From: Desulfuromonadales bacterium
GTDB lineage: Bacteria > Desulfobacterota > Desulfuromonadia > Desulfuromonadales > BM103
Assembly: GCA_029859485.1 (NCBI GenBank)
Contig: JAOUDB010000199.1
Coordinates: 1 to 5,494 of the forward strand
Direction: 5' to 3'
DNA: 5,494 nt
The notes below the pieces were generated by a model. The model ran no database searches. It worked only from the letters and a program-made list of their open reading frames with translations, and was not told the DNA's origin. Position 1 is the stretch's first letter, and every line of letters starts with the position of its first letter. Below are positions 1 to 5,494 of the stretch, in pieces. The translations under genes and the position numbers were made by a program.

Positions 1-221
1 TGGCGCGCATGTCGGATGTCTCTTGCCCGGTCCTGGCCCTCCAGGGTGAAGAAGATGAGTTCGGCACGATAAAACAGCTGGAATCGATCAGTGCAAGTGT
101 CGGCGGCACCTGTCGCACCCGGCTGATTCCCGACTGTGGGCACATTCCTCACCGTGAAACACAAGTCGAAGTCCTTGCAGAAATGACCGATTTTATCACG
201 GCTTTAATTCAACCGGCCTGA
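1..221 (+). CDS. alpha/beta-fold hydrolase, C-terminal part (5' end outside window)
   Basis: Only the last 72 or so codons are visible; the reading frame is open from base 3 to the TGA at 219-221. The ATG at 9 is probably internal, because the protein from there would lack the nucleophile half of the fold. Numbering from that ATG, a core strand (PVLALQG) leads into GEED, where Asp16 (bases 54-56) sits where the acid of an alpha/beta-hydrolase triad is expected. The segment IPDCGHIPHRE follows, with His45 (bases 141-143) as the likely catalytic histidine. The nucleophile and oxyanion residues lie upstream. The substrate cannot be told from this part; an ester, thioester or lactone hydrolase are all possible. 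It ends 30 nt before liuB on the same strand, so it is probably in the liu operon, but it is not one of the canonical leucine-degradation steps. The fold assignment is fairly sure and the function is unknown. Confidence 0.8.
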   Translation, partial: ARMSDVSCPVLALQGEEDEFGTIKQLESISASVGGTCRTRLIPDCGHIPHRETQVEVLAEMTDFITALIQPA

Positions 222-231
222 CCCGGCCGTC

Positions 232-246
232 GGAGAGGCTAAGAAA
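232..246 (+). promoter_or_regulatory. Shine-Dalgarno region of liuB (unusually distant)
   Basis: GGAGAGG at 232-238 is the best anti-16S match before liuB, but it ends 13 nt before the ATG at 252, longer than the usual 5-9 nt. A weaker purine run, AAGAAA at 241-246, has near-normal spacing. The ATG at 252 is kept because the resulting 535-residue protein matches the family length and N-terminus. The next in-frame ATG, at 315, would delete 21 residues. Confidence 0.5.
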
Positions 247-251
247 CATCC

Positions 252-1859
252 ATGACAATACTGAAGAGTTCGATCCAGACCAATTCCGACGAGTTTAAAG
301 CGAACCGGAGTTCCATGCAGGCCCTGGTCGCTGATCTTGAGGAAAAAGTTGCTGCAATCAAACTCGGTGGCGGTGAAAAGGCGCGTGCCAAACATGCCGG
401 TCGCGACAAACTACTGCCCCGCGAGCGTATCCGGCAACTTCTCGATGTCGGCTCCCCGTTTCTGGAGTTCTCCCAGTTTGCAGCTTATAACATGTACGGC
501 GGGGCTGTTCCTGCCGCCGGATTGATAACTGGCATCGGCCGGGTGAGTGGGCAGGAGTGCATGATCGTGGTCAACGATGCCACGGTCAAGGGCGGTACTT
601 ATTTTCCCGTGACTGTTAAAAAGCACCTGCGTGCCCAAGAGATAGCCCTGGAGAATCATCTCCCCTGCATTTACCTGGTAGATTCAGGTGGCGCCAACCT
701 TCCCGAACAAGATCAAGTCTTCCCCGACCGGGAACATTTCGGACGGATTTTTTACAATCAGGCAACCCTGTCGGCACAGAATATCCCGCAGATTGCCGTG
801 GTTATGGGGTCTTGCACCGCCGGTGGTGCCTATGTTCCTGCCATGTCTGATGAAAGTATTATCGTCAAAGGCAATGGCACCATCTTCCTCGGCGGTCCTC
901 CCCTCGTCAAAGCAGCAACCGGAGAGGTGGTCAGCGCAGAAGATCTCGGTGGGGCAGAGGTCCATTGCCGAACCTCGGGCGTCACCGACCACTATGCTGA
1001 TAATGATGCTCATGCTCTGGCCATCACCCGGCAAATCGTCAGTCATCTCAACCGCAATAAATCAGAGGGGGTAGTGGTACGCACGCCCCAAGAGCCACTC
1101 TACGATCCAGAAGAAATCGACGGAGTTATCTCAGCGGATATTCGCAAACCGTATGATGTGCGCGAAGTGATTGCACGCCTTGTTGACGGCAGCGAGTTTG
1201 ACGAATTCAAAAAATTGTTCGGCGCCACCCTGGTTTGTGGCTTCGCCCATATCTGGGGATATCCGGTGGGGATTGTTGCCAACAACGGCATCCTCTTCTC
1301 GGAATCAGCGTTGAAAGGGACACACTTTATTGAGCTCTGTTGTAAACGTGGCATCCCCTTGGTCTTTTTGCAGAATATCACCGGTTTTATGGTCGGCAGC
1401 AAATATGAGGCTGGCGGCATTGCCAAGGATGGTGCCAAGATGGTGACCGCAGTTGCTTGTGCTGCGGTCCCCAAGTTTACGGTCCTGGTCGGTGGCAGTT
1501 TCGGCGCCGGAAATTACGGTATGTGTGGCCGTGCCTTTGGTCCCCGCATGCTCTGGATGTGGCCCAACTCTCGGATCTCGGTTATGGGAGGGGAACAGGC
1601 GGCCAGCGTGCTTGCCCAGGTCAAGCGCGACGCTATGGAAATCCGGGGAGAAGAGTGGAGTCCAGAAGAAGAAGAGGCCTTCAAATCACCGATCCGTCAA
1701 CAGTATGAAACCCAGGGGCATCCTTACTATGCCAGCGCACGTCTCTGGGATGATGGCATCATCAAACCTTCCGATACCCGCATGGTTCTCGGTTTGGGGC
1801 TCTCAGCAGCGCTGAATGCCCCGATGGTAAAAACCAACTTCGGAATCTTCAGGATGTGA
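252..1859 (+). CDS. liuB: 3-methylcrotonyl-CoA carboxylase, carboxyltransferase (beta) subunit
   Basis: This subunit transfers CO2 from carboxybiotin on LiuD to 3-methylcrotonyl-CoA, making 3-methylglutaconyl-CoA in the cytosol. At 535 residues it has the usual family length. The N-terminal crotonase-like carboxyltransferase half (about 30-290) carries NDATVKGG (108-115), [11 protein letters not shown] (141-151) and the oxyanion loop [13 protein letters not shown] (186-198). The C-terminal half (about 300-520) carries [11 protein letters not shown] (372-382) and the second oxyanion loop [13 protein letters not shown] (414-426), followed by MGGEQAA (445-451). From memory of the family, Phe at position 417 marks methylcrotonyl-CoA carboxylases, while geranyl-CoA carboxylases have Gly there. 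With liuC, liuD and liuE alongside, this favours the leucine enzyme over the geranyl-CoA (Atu) enzyme. By analogy with known enzymes it should form an alpha6beta6 complex with LiuD. No key residue is missing. The stop lies 4 nt before the liuC start. Confidence 0.97.
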   Translation: MTILKSSIQTNSDEFKANRSSMQALVADLEEKVAAIKLGGGEKARAKHAGRDKLLPRERIRQLLDVGSPFLEFSQFAAYNMYGGAVPAAGLITGIGRVSGQECMIVVNDATVKGGTYFPVTVKKHLRAQEIALENHLPCIYLVDSGGANLPEQDQVFPDREHFGRIFYNQATLSAQNIPQIAVVMGSCTAGGAYVPAMSDESIIVKGNGTIFLGGPPLVKAATGEVVSAEDLGGAEVHCRTSGVTDHYADNDAHALAITRQIVSHLNRNKSEGVVVRTPQEPLYDPEEIDGVISADIRKPYDVREVIARLVDGSEFDEFKKLFGATLVCGFAHIWGYPVGIVANNGILFSESALKGTHFIELCCKRGIPLVFLQNITGFMVGSKYEAGGIAKDGAKMVTAVACAAVPKFTVLVGGSFGAGNYGMCGRAFGPRMLWMWPNSRISVMGGEQAASVLAQVKRDAMEIRGEEWSPEEEEAFKSPIRQQYETQGHPYYASARLWDDGIIKPSDTRMVLGLGLSAALNAPMVKTNFGIFRM

Positions 1860-1863
1860 GACT

Positions 1864-2655
1864 ATGAGTATTGCCGCCATATTGAGTGAAACTGACGAAC
1901 ATGGCCGAGCTACGATCACCCTCAATCGGCCGGAGATGCACAACGCTTTTGATGATACCCTGATCAGCGCATTGATCGAGGAGCTCAGGCGCCTGGAGCG
2001 CGAGCGCAATGTGAGGGTTGTTCTGCTGGCCGCTAAAGGCAAAAGCTTTTCTTCGGGGGCTGATCTCAACTGGATGCGGCGCATGGCTGATTATTCCTTC
2101 GAGGAGAATCGCAATGATGCCATGGCCCTTGCTGAGTTGATGAAGACATTGGCTAATCTTTCCAAGCCGACCATCGCCCTGGTTCAGGGCGCGGCAATTG
2201 GTGGCGGTGTCGGTCTGGTGGCCTGTTGTGATATTGCCCTGGCCACTGAGAACGCCAGTTTTTGTCTTTCTGAAGTCAAACTCGGTCTGATTCCAGCTGT
2301 TATCTCTCCTTACGTTTCAACAGCCATCGGCGCACGGGCCACTCGTCGATATTTTCTGACTGCAGAACGTTTCGATGCCAACGAAGCTTGTCGACTCGGC
2401 CTTGTGCATGAAGTCGTGCCTATAGAAGATCTGGTCGAGCATGCTGACGCCCTAAGTCGACGTCTTTTACTCAATGGGCCCCAAGCCATGGCATCTGTCA
2501 AGGCACTGGTCGCTGAAGTTGCATTAAGTTCTCTGGATGATGACCTGATTGCAGATACGGCTGAGAGAATTGCTGAAATCCGCGCCTCTGCTGAAGGCCG
2601 TGAAGGCTTGTCCGCATATCTGGAAAAACGCGACCCCAACTGGGTCAAAGGGTGA
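1864..2655 (+). CDS. liuC: 3-methylglutaconyl-CoA hydratase (crotonase family)
   Basis: Predicted to hydrate 3-methylglutaconyl-CoA to HMG-CoA, the step between LiuDB and LiuE. At 263 residues it is a normal-length single-domain enoyl-CoA hydratase/isomerase. It shows NRPEMHNAF (21-29), the CoA/oxyanion segment SFSSGADLNWM (61-71), the second oxyanion loop AAIGGGVGLVACCD (110-123), ASFCLSEVKLGLIPA (131-145), and the C-terminal helix EGREGLSAYLEKRDPNW (244-260). Glu137 aligns with the second catalytic glutamate of classical hydratases (rat Glu164). The first (rat Glu144), expected 20 residues earlier, is Gly117. I recall Pseudomonas-type LiuC proteins having the same GGGVGL motif, so this looks like a subfamily trait and not damage. 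AGGA at 1851-1854, inside the liuB end, lies 9 nt before the ATG and supports this start. The assignment rests on the fold plus operon position; another crotonase activity cannot be excluded from sequence alone. Confidence 0.93.
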   Translation: MSIAAILSETDEHGRATITLNRPEMHNAFDDTLISALIEELRRLERERNVRVVLLAAKGKSFSSGADLNWMRRMADYSFEENRNDAMALAELMKTLANLSKPTIALVQGAAIGGGVGLVACCDIALATENASFCLSEVKLGLIPAVISPYVSTAIGARATRRYFLTAERFDANEACRLGLVHEVVPIEDLVEHADALSRRLLLNGPQAMASVKALVAEVALSSLDDDLIADTAERIAEIRASAEGREGLSAYLEKRDPNWVKG

Positions 2656-2659
2656 ATTG
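2647..2659 (+). promoter_or_regulatory. Shine-Dalgarno site that sets the liuD start
   Basis: AAAGGG at 2647-2652 overlaps the last codons of liuC and ends 7 nt before the ATG at 2660. The liuD frame stays open upstream to an ATG at 2549, but those extra 37 codons lie inside liuC and have no family counterpart. Biotin carboxylases begin with a sequence like the MFAKILIANRGEIA encoded from 2660, so this site identifies the real start. Confidence 0.8.
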
Positions 2660-4666
2660 ATGTTTGCCAAGATCCTGATTGCCAATCGCGGCGAGATTGC
2701 CTGCCGGATTATCCGCACCAACAGGCGGCTCGGTATTGCTTCGGTCGCAGTTTTTTCCGATGCTGATGCTAGAGCCTTGCATGTTGACATGGCTGACGAA
2801 GCGCGCCATGTCGGCGCGGCTCCCGCAAATGAGAGTTATCTGCTCACTGAGCGTATTCTGCAGGCAGCACTTGACAGTGGTGCTGAAGCTATTCATCCGG
2901 GTTACGGTTTTCTTGCCGAGAATGCCGAGTTTGCCACGGCCTGCGCACAGGCCGGGTTGGTTTTTATCGGCCCCCCGGTAGCCGCAATCAAGGCGATGGG
3001 CTCGAAAAGTGTCGCTAAACAGATCATGAGTGCTGCCGGTGTGCCGTTGGTCCCGGGTTACCATGAAGAGGACCAATCTGTGGAACGGTTGCGACTTGCT
3101 GCTGAATCCATCGGTTACCCCTTACTGATCAAAGCGAGTGCCGGTGGGGGAGGGAAAGGTATGCGCGTGGTTCGCCAGACAGATGAATTTGTCGAAGCCC
3201 TCGAAGGGGCCAAGCGCGAAGCTTCCTCTGCTTTCGGCAATGATCACGTCCTGCTGGAGAAATATCTCGAACGACCACGTCACATTGAAATTCAAGTCTT
3301 TGCTGATAATCAAGGCAATGTCATACACCTCTTTGAACGGGACTGTTCGATCCAACGTCGGCATCAGAAGGTCATTGAAGAGGCCCCCGCCCCCGGGTTG
3401 GATGAGCATCTGCGCAGCTTGATGGGGGCTGCTGCTGTGGATGCCGCCAAGGCGATTGGTTACGTCGGTGCAGGGACTGTAGAGTTCCTGCTTGATACAG
3501 ATGGTTGCTTCTATTTCATGGAGATGAACACTCGCCTGCAAGTTGAACATCCCGTCACCGAGATGGTGACCGGACAGGACATGGTCGAGTGGCAGTTGCG
3601 TGTCGCTGCCGGCGAGAGTTTGCCTCTCTCCCAGGAAAACCTGTCCATAAATGGCCATGCCATTGAAGTTCGTGTCTATGCTGAAGATCCTGTAAGGGAC
3701 TTCCTGCCTTCGATCGGTCTGTTGAGGCACTTGCGCCAGCCGCAGGAAAGCGCAAATGTCCGCGTTGATAGCGGCGTTCGTCAGGGGGACGAGATCAGCC
3801 TTTATTATGATCCGATGATCGCCAAGTTGATTGTCTGGGATCATGATCGTCCAAGGGCTCTCAGGCGACTCACACAGGCCCTTAAAGAGTTCCAGATCGT
3901 CGGCGTTAAGTCGAATGTCAGCTTCCTGGCTTCGCTGGCAGCCCACCCATCTTTTGTAGACGCCGCTCTGAATACCGGTTTTATCGAGAGTCATCACGCC
4001 GGCCTGTTCCCGGAAGCCACTCCGGTTTCTGACCAGTTCCTAGCTTTGGCGTGTCTGGATGTTTTACTGCGAAGAACGGCGGAAGCTAAAATAACTGCAG
4101 CCTCAGCTCCTGATTCTTTCTCGCCGTGGCATTGCACCAATGGCTGGCGCCTGAATTCCGATAATCATCATGATCTGGTTTTTCTCGATGGTCCAGAACG
4201 GATCTGCGTGACCGTTCATTACCGAATGGGCGGATATCTTCTGGAGCTTCCTGGTGGAACGATGAGAGCCAGTGGCAGCGTTGATGTGGATGGTGACCTT
4301 TGTGCAGACCTCGATGGTTTGCGTTTACGGGCGACCGTGGTGCGCCACGATCTCGAAATGAACATCATTGTCAATGGCCGGAACCACGCCCTGGTGGTTG
4401 AAGGCTCAGCGTTGCACGCTGCGGAGCAGGAAGGCGGAGGTGGTTGCCTGACCGCTCCAATGCCTGGGAAAATCGTTGCTGTGATGGTGGTCGCCGGAGA
4501 AAAAGTCGAAGCTGGGGCGCCGTTGGTTGTGCTGGAAGCAATGAAGATGGAACATACTATTAAGGCTCCTGCGGATGGCACGGTCGTCAGCCTGCCTTTC
4601 GTAGTCGGTGATATGGTGAATGAAGGCGTGGAACTTCTCTCCTTTGAGACTGTGGAGACAGGCTGA
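2660..4666 (+). CDS. liuD: 3-methylcrotonyl-CoA carboxylase, biotin-containing (alpha) subunit
   Basis: This subunit uses ATP and bicarbonate to carboxylate its own biotin, then presents it to LiuB. The product is 668 residues from the ATG at 2660, typical for the family. Biotin carboxylase N-domain: about 1-115 (ILIANRGEIA 5-14, HPGYGFLAEN 79-88). ATP-grasp domain: about 116-330, with Lys116, Lys158, glycine loop AGGGGKGM (161-168), His208, RRHQKVIEEAPAPG (233-246, Lys237), Glu275, and EMNTRLQVEHPVTE (288-301). The C-domain carries Arg338. These match the E. coli AccC active-site residues with shifts of 0 or 1. A less conserved stretch at about 450-590 corresponds to the BT domain that binds the beta subunit in this family. 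The C-terminal biotinyl domain (about 596-663) has APMPGK and EAMKM; Lys629 (bases 4544-4546) is the expected biotin attachment site, needing biotin-protein ligase. Its stop overlaps the liuE start by one base. All catalytic residues I looked for are present. Confidence 0.97.
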   Translation: MFAKILIANRGEIACRIIRTNRRLGIASVAVFSDADARALHVDMADEARHVGAAPANESYLLTERILQAALDSGAEAIHPGYGFLAENAEFATACAQAGLVFIGPPVAAIKAMGSKSVAKQIMSAAGVPLVPGYHEEDQSVERLRLAAESIGYPLLIKASAGGGGKGMRVVRQTDEFVEALEGAKREASSAFGNDHVLLEKYLERPRHIEIQVFADNQGNVIHLFERDCSIQRRHQKVIEEAPAPGLDEHLRSLMGAAAVDAAKAIGYVGAGTVEFLLDTDGCFYFMEMNTRLQVEHPVTEMVTGQDMVEWQLRVAAGESLPLSQENLSINGHAIEVRVYAEDPVRDFLPSIGLLRHLRQPQESANVRVDSGVRQGDEISLYYDPMIAKLIVWDHDRPRALRRLTQALKEFQIVGVKSNVSFLASLAAHPSFVDAALNTGFIESHHAGLFPEATPVSDQFLALACLDVLLRRTAEAKITAASAPDSFSPWHCTNGWRLNSDNHHDLVFLDGPERICVTVHYRMGGYLLELPGGTMRASGSVDVDGDLCADLDGLRLRATVVRHDLEMNIIVNGRNHALVVEGSALHAAEQEGGGGCLTAPMPGKIVAVMVVAGEKVEAGAPLVVLEAMKMEHTIKAPADGTVVSLPFVVGDMVNEGVELLSFETVETG

Positions 4667-4668
4667 TG
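4654..4668 (+). promoter_or_regulatory. liuE Shine-Dalgarno and TGATG stop/start overlap
   Basis: GGAG at 4654-4657, inside the end of liuD, lies 8 nt before the liuE ATG at 4666. The liuD stop TGA (4664-4666) shares its final A with that ATG. This arrangement usually means translational coupling, with ribosomes ending liuD restarting on liuE. Confidence 0.75.
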
Positions 4669-5494
4669 AATTTTCCTCATCAGGTCAAGATCGTTGAAGT
4701 CGGCGCTCGCGATGGCTTGCAGAACGAGCCCCGCATCGTCGCCACGAAGGACAAGATTGCGCTAATCGACCTCCTGAGCGCGACAGGTTTGCAAGCGATC
4801 GAGGTCAGCAGTTTTGTTTCTCAGCAGCAAGTGCCACAGATGGCTGATGCTGCAGAGGTCTTTGCAGGAATTCAACGACAGCCAGGTGTTGATTATTCTG
4901 CCCTGGTCCCCAATCTCCAGGGTTTGGATGCGGCCTTGACCGTCGGGGTTGCAGAGGTTGCGGTTTTTGCCGCTGCCTCGGAGACGTTCTCGCAACGCAA
5001 CATCGCCTGCTCTGTTGCAGAGAGCCTGGAACGTTTCGCCGCGGTCATCAAATCCGCTCTTGCTGTTGACGTCAAAGTCCGTGGTTACATCTCGTGTGTG
5101 GCCGGTTGCCCTTATGAAGGTGCTGTTCCCATACAAAGAGTTGCCGAACTCGCTCAACATCTGGCCGATCTGGGCTGCTACGAAATCTCTCTCGGTGATA
5201 CGATCGGCGTCGCTACTCCAGGACAGGTAAAATCCTTACTGCAAAGGGTCTCAACACAGGTGCCGATGAAGCAACTGGCGGTTCACTTTCACGATACCTA
5301 CGGTCAGGCCCTTGCTAATATTTTTAGCGCACTGCAAGAAGGGGTTGCCGTGGTTGACAGCTCTGTTTCAGGTCTCGGTGGCTGCCCCTTTGCACAGGGT
5401 GCTTCCGGCAATGTGGCTACAGAGGATGTCCTCTACATGCTGAATGGCCTCGGTGTCTACACCGGGGTCGACCTGGACAGGTTGATTGGGGCGG
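4666..5494 (+). CDS. liuE: 3-hydroxy-3-methylglutaryl-CoA lyase, 3' end outside window
   Basis: Cleaves HMG-CoA to acetyl-CoA and acetoacetate, the last step of the leucine pathway. The frame is open for 276 codons to the window edge; the family is about 300 residues, so only some 20-25 are missing. It is a TIM-barrel enzyme of the HMGL-like group. Visible residues align without gaps to human HMGCL (offset 26): Arg15-Asp16 in VGARDGLQNE (12-21), Glu46, Arg139, Tyr141, Asp178 in SLGDTIG (175-181), metal ligands His207 and His209 in HFHDTYG (207-213), catalytic Cys240 in GLGGCPFAQGASGN (236-249), and Asn249. The SFVSPKW motif known from other lyases reads SFVSQQQ here (49-55), an unusual change next to the active site. 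The cysteine and metal ligands are intact, so an active lyase is likely. The start at 4666 overlaps the liuD stop by one base and has a good Shine-Dalgarno. Confidence 0.96.
   Translation, partial: MNFPHQVKIVEVGARDGLQNEPRIVATKDKIALIDLLSATGLQAIEVSSFVSQQQVPQMADAAEVFAGIQRQPGVDYSALVPNLQGLDAALTVGVAEVAVFAAASETFSQRNIACSVAESLERFAAVIKSALAVDVKVRGYISCVAGCPYEGAVPIQRVAELAQHLADLGCYEISLGDTIGVATPGQVKSLLQRVSTQVPMKQLAVHFHDTYGQALANIFSALQEGVAVVDSSVSGLGGCPFAQGASGNVATEDVLYMLNGLGVYTGVDLDRLIGA

Noticed and set aside
214..229. Small inverted repeat CGGCC-6 nt-GGCCG spanning the hydrolase stop codon, as a possible terminator.
   Set aside because: The stem is only 5 bp, cannot be extended outward, and has no T-run after it. 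GC-rich coding DNA gives such pairs by chance, and the operon layout argues against termination here.
688..1074. Second plus-strand frame of 128 codons inside liuB.
   Set aside because: The liuB frame here encodes the highly conserved carboxyltransferase oxyanion loop. The alternative frame gives a low-complexity Pro/Ser-rich translation typical of an out-of-frame shadow.
3122..3997. Long open frame of 291 codons on the minus strand, antisense to liuD.
   Set aside because: It lies wholly within the conserved biotin carboxylase region of liuD, its translation resembles no family I recognise, and open antisense frames are common opposite moderately GC-rich genes.
252..4666. Geranyl-CoA carboxylase (Atu) or propionyl-CoA carboxylase instead of methylcrotonyl-CoA carboxylase.
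   Set aside because: Phe417 in LiuB, the interleaved liuC and the HMG-CoA lyase directly downstream all fit leucine degradation; HMG-CoA lyase would not be expected in a propionyl-CoA carboxylase locus.
4762..5160. Minus-strand open frame of 132 codons opposite liuE.
   Set aside because: LiuE is a clear, intact HMG-CoA lyase through this stretch; the antisense product shows no recognisable motif and I see no start signal that would favour it.
1..5494. A previously undescribed system, mobile element, CRISPR array or RNA gene.
   Set aside because: Coding sequence for recognisable metabolic enzymes fills nearly the whole window. No direct repeats, terminal inverted repeats, tRNA-like folds or unexplained intergenic stretches were seen by eye; no repeat or RNA search could be run.

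Overview
The window is a single-strand (+) stretch of a leucine/isovalerate utilisation (liu) operon. In order it holds the 3' end of an alpha/beta-hydrolase gene, complete liuB (3-methylcrotonyl-CoA carboxylase carboxyltransferase subunit), complete liuC (3-methylglutaconyl-CoA hydratase), complete liuD (biotin-carrying subunit of the same carboxylase), and a liuE (3-hydroxy-3-methylglutaryl-CoA lyase) that runs off the right edge. Almost every base is coding. The gaps are 30 nt (hydrolase-liuB), 4 nt (liuB-liuC), 4 nt (liuC-liuD) and a 1-nt overlap (liuD-liuE), so one polycistronic transcript with coupled translation is likely.

The encoded enzymes are three consecutive steps of leucine catabolism. 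LiuD carboxylates its own biotin using ATP and bicarbonate. LiuB moves the carboxyl group to 3-methylcrotonyl-CoA, giving 3-methylglutaconyl-CoA. LiuC hydrates this to HMG-CoA, and LiuE cleaves HMG-CoA to acetyl-CoA and acetoacetate. The preceding enzyme, isovaleryl-CoA dehydrogenase (liuA), and any liuR-type regulator are not in the window; I expect them upstream. The hydrolase is not a canonical pathway step.

The organism is a bacterium with moderately GC-rich DNA (mid-50s percent by eye), Shine-Dalgarno-led genes and proteins that resemble proteobacterial Liu enzymes. A Pseudomonadota or Desulfuromonadales-like source is plausible, but the sequence alone does not settle the lineage.

I see no RNA genes, mobile elements, repeats, CRISPR arrays, convincing promoter or terminator, frameshifts or signs of transfer. 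This is an ordinary catabolic operon, not a new system. The points worth a second look are an unusual three-glutamine substitution in the active-site neighbourhood of LiuE, a glycine replacing the first catalytic glutamate of the crotonase fold in LiuC, and the co-operonic hydrolase.
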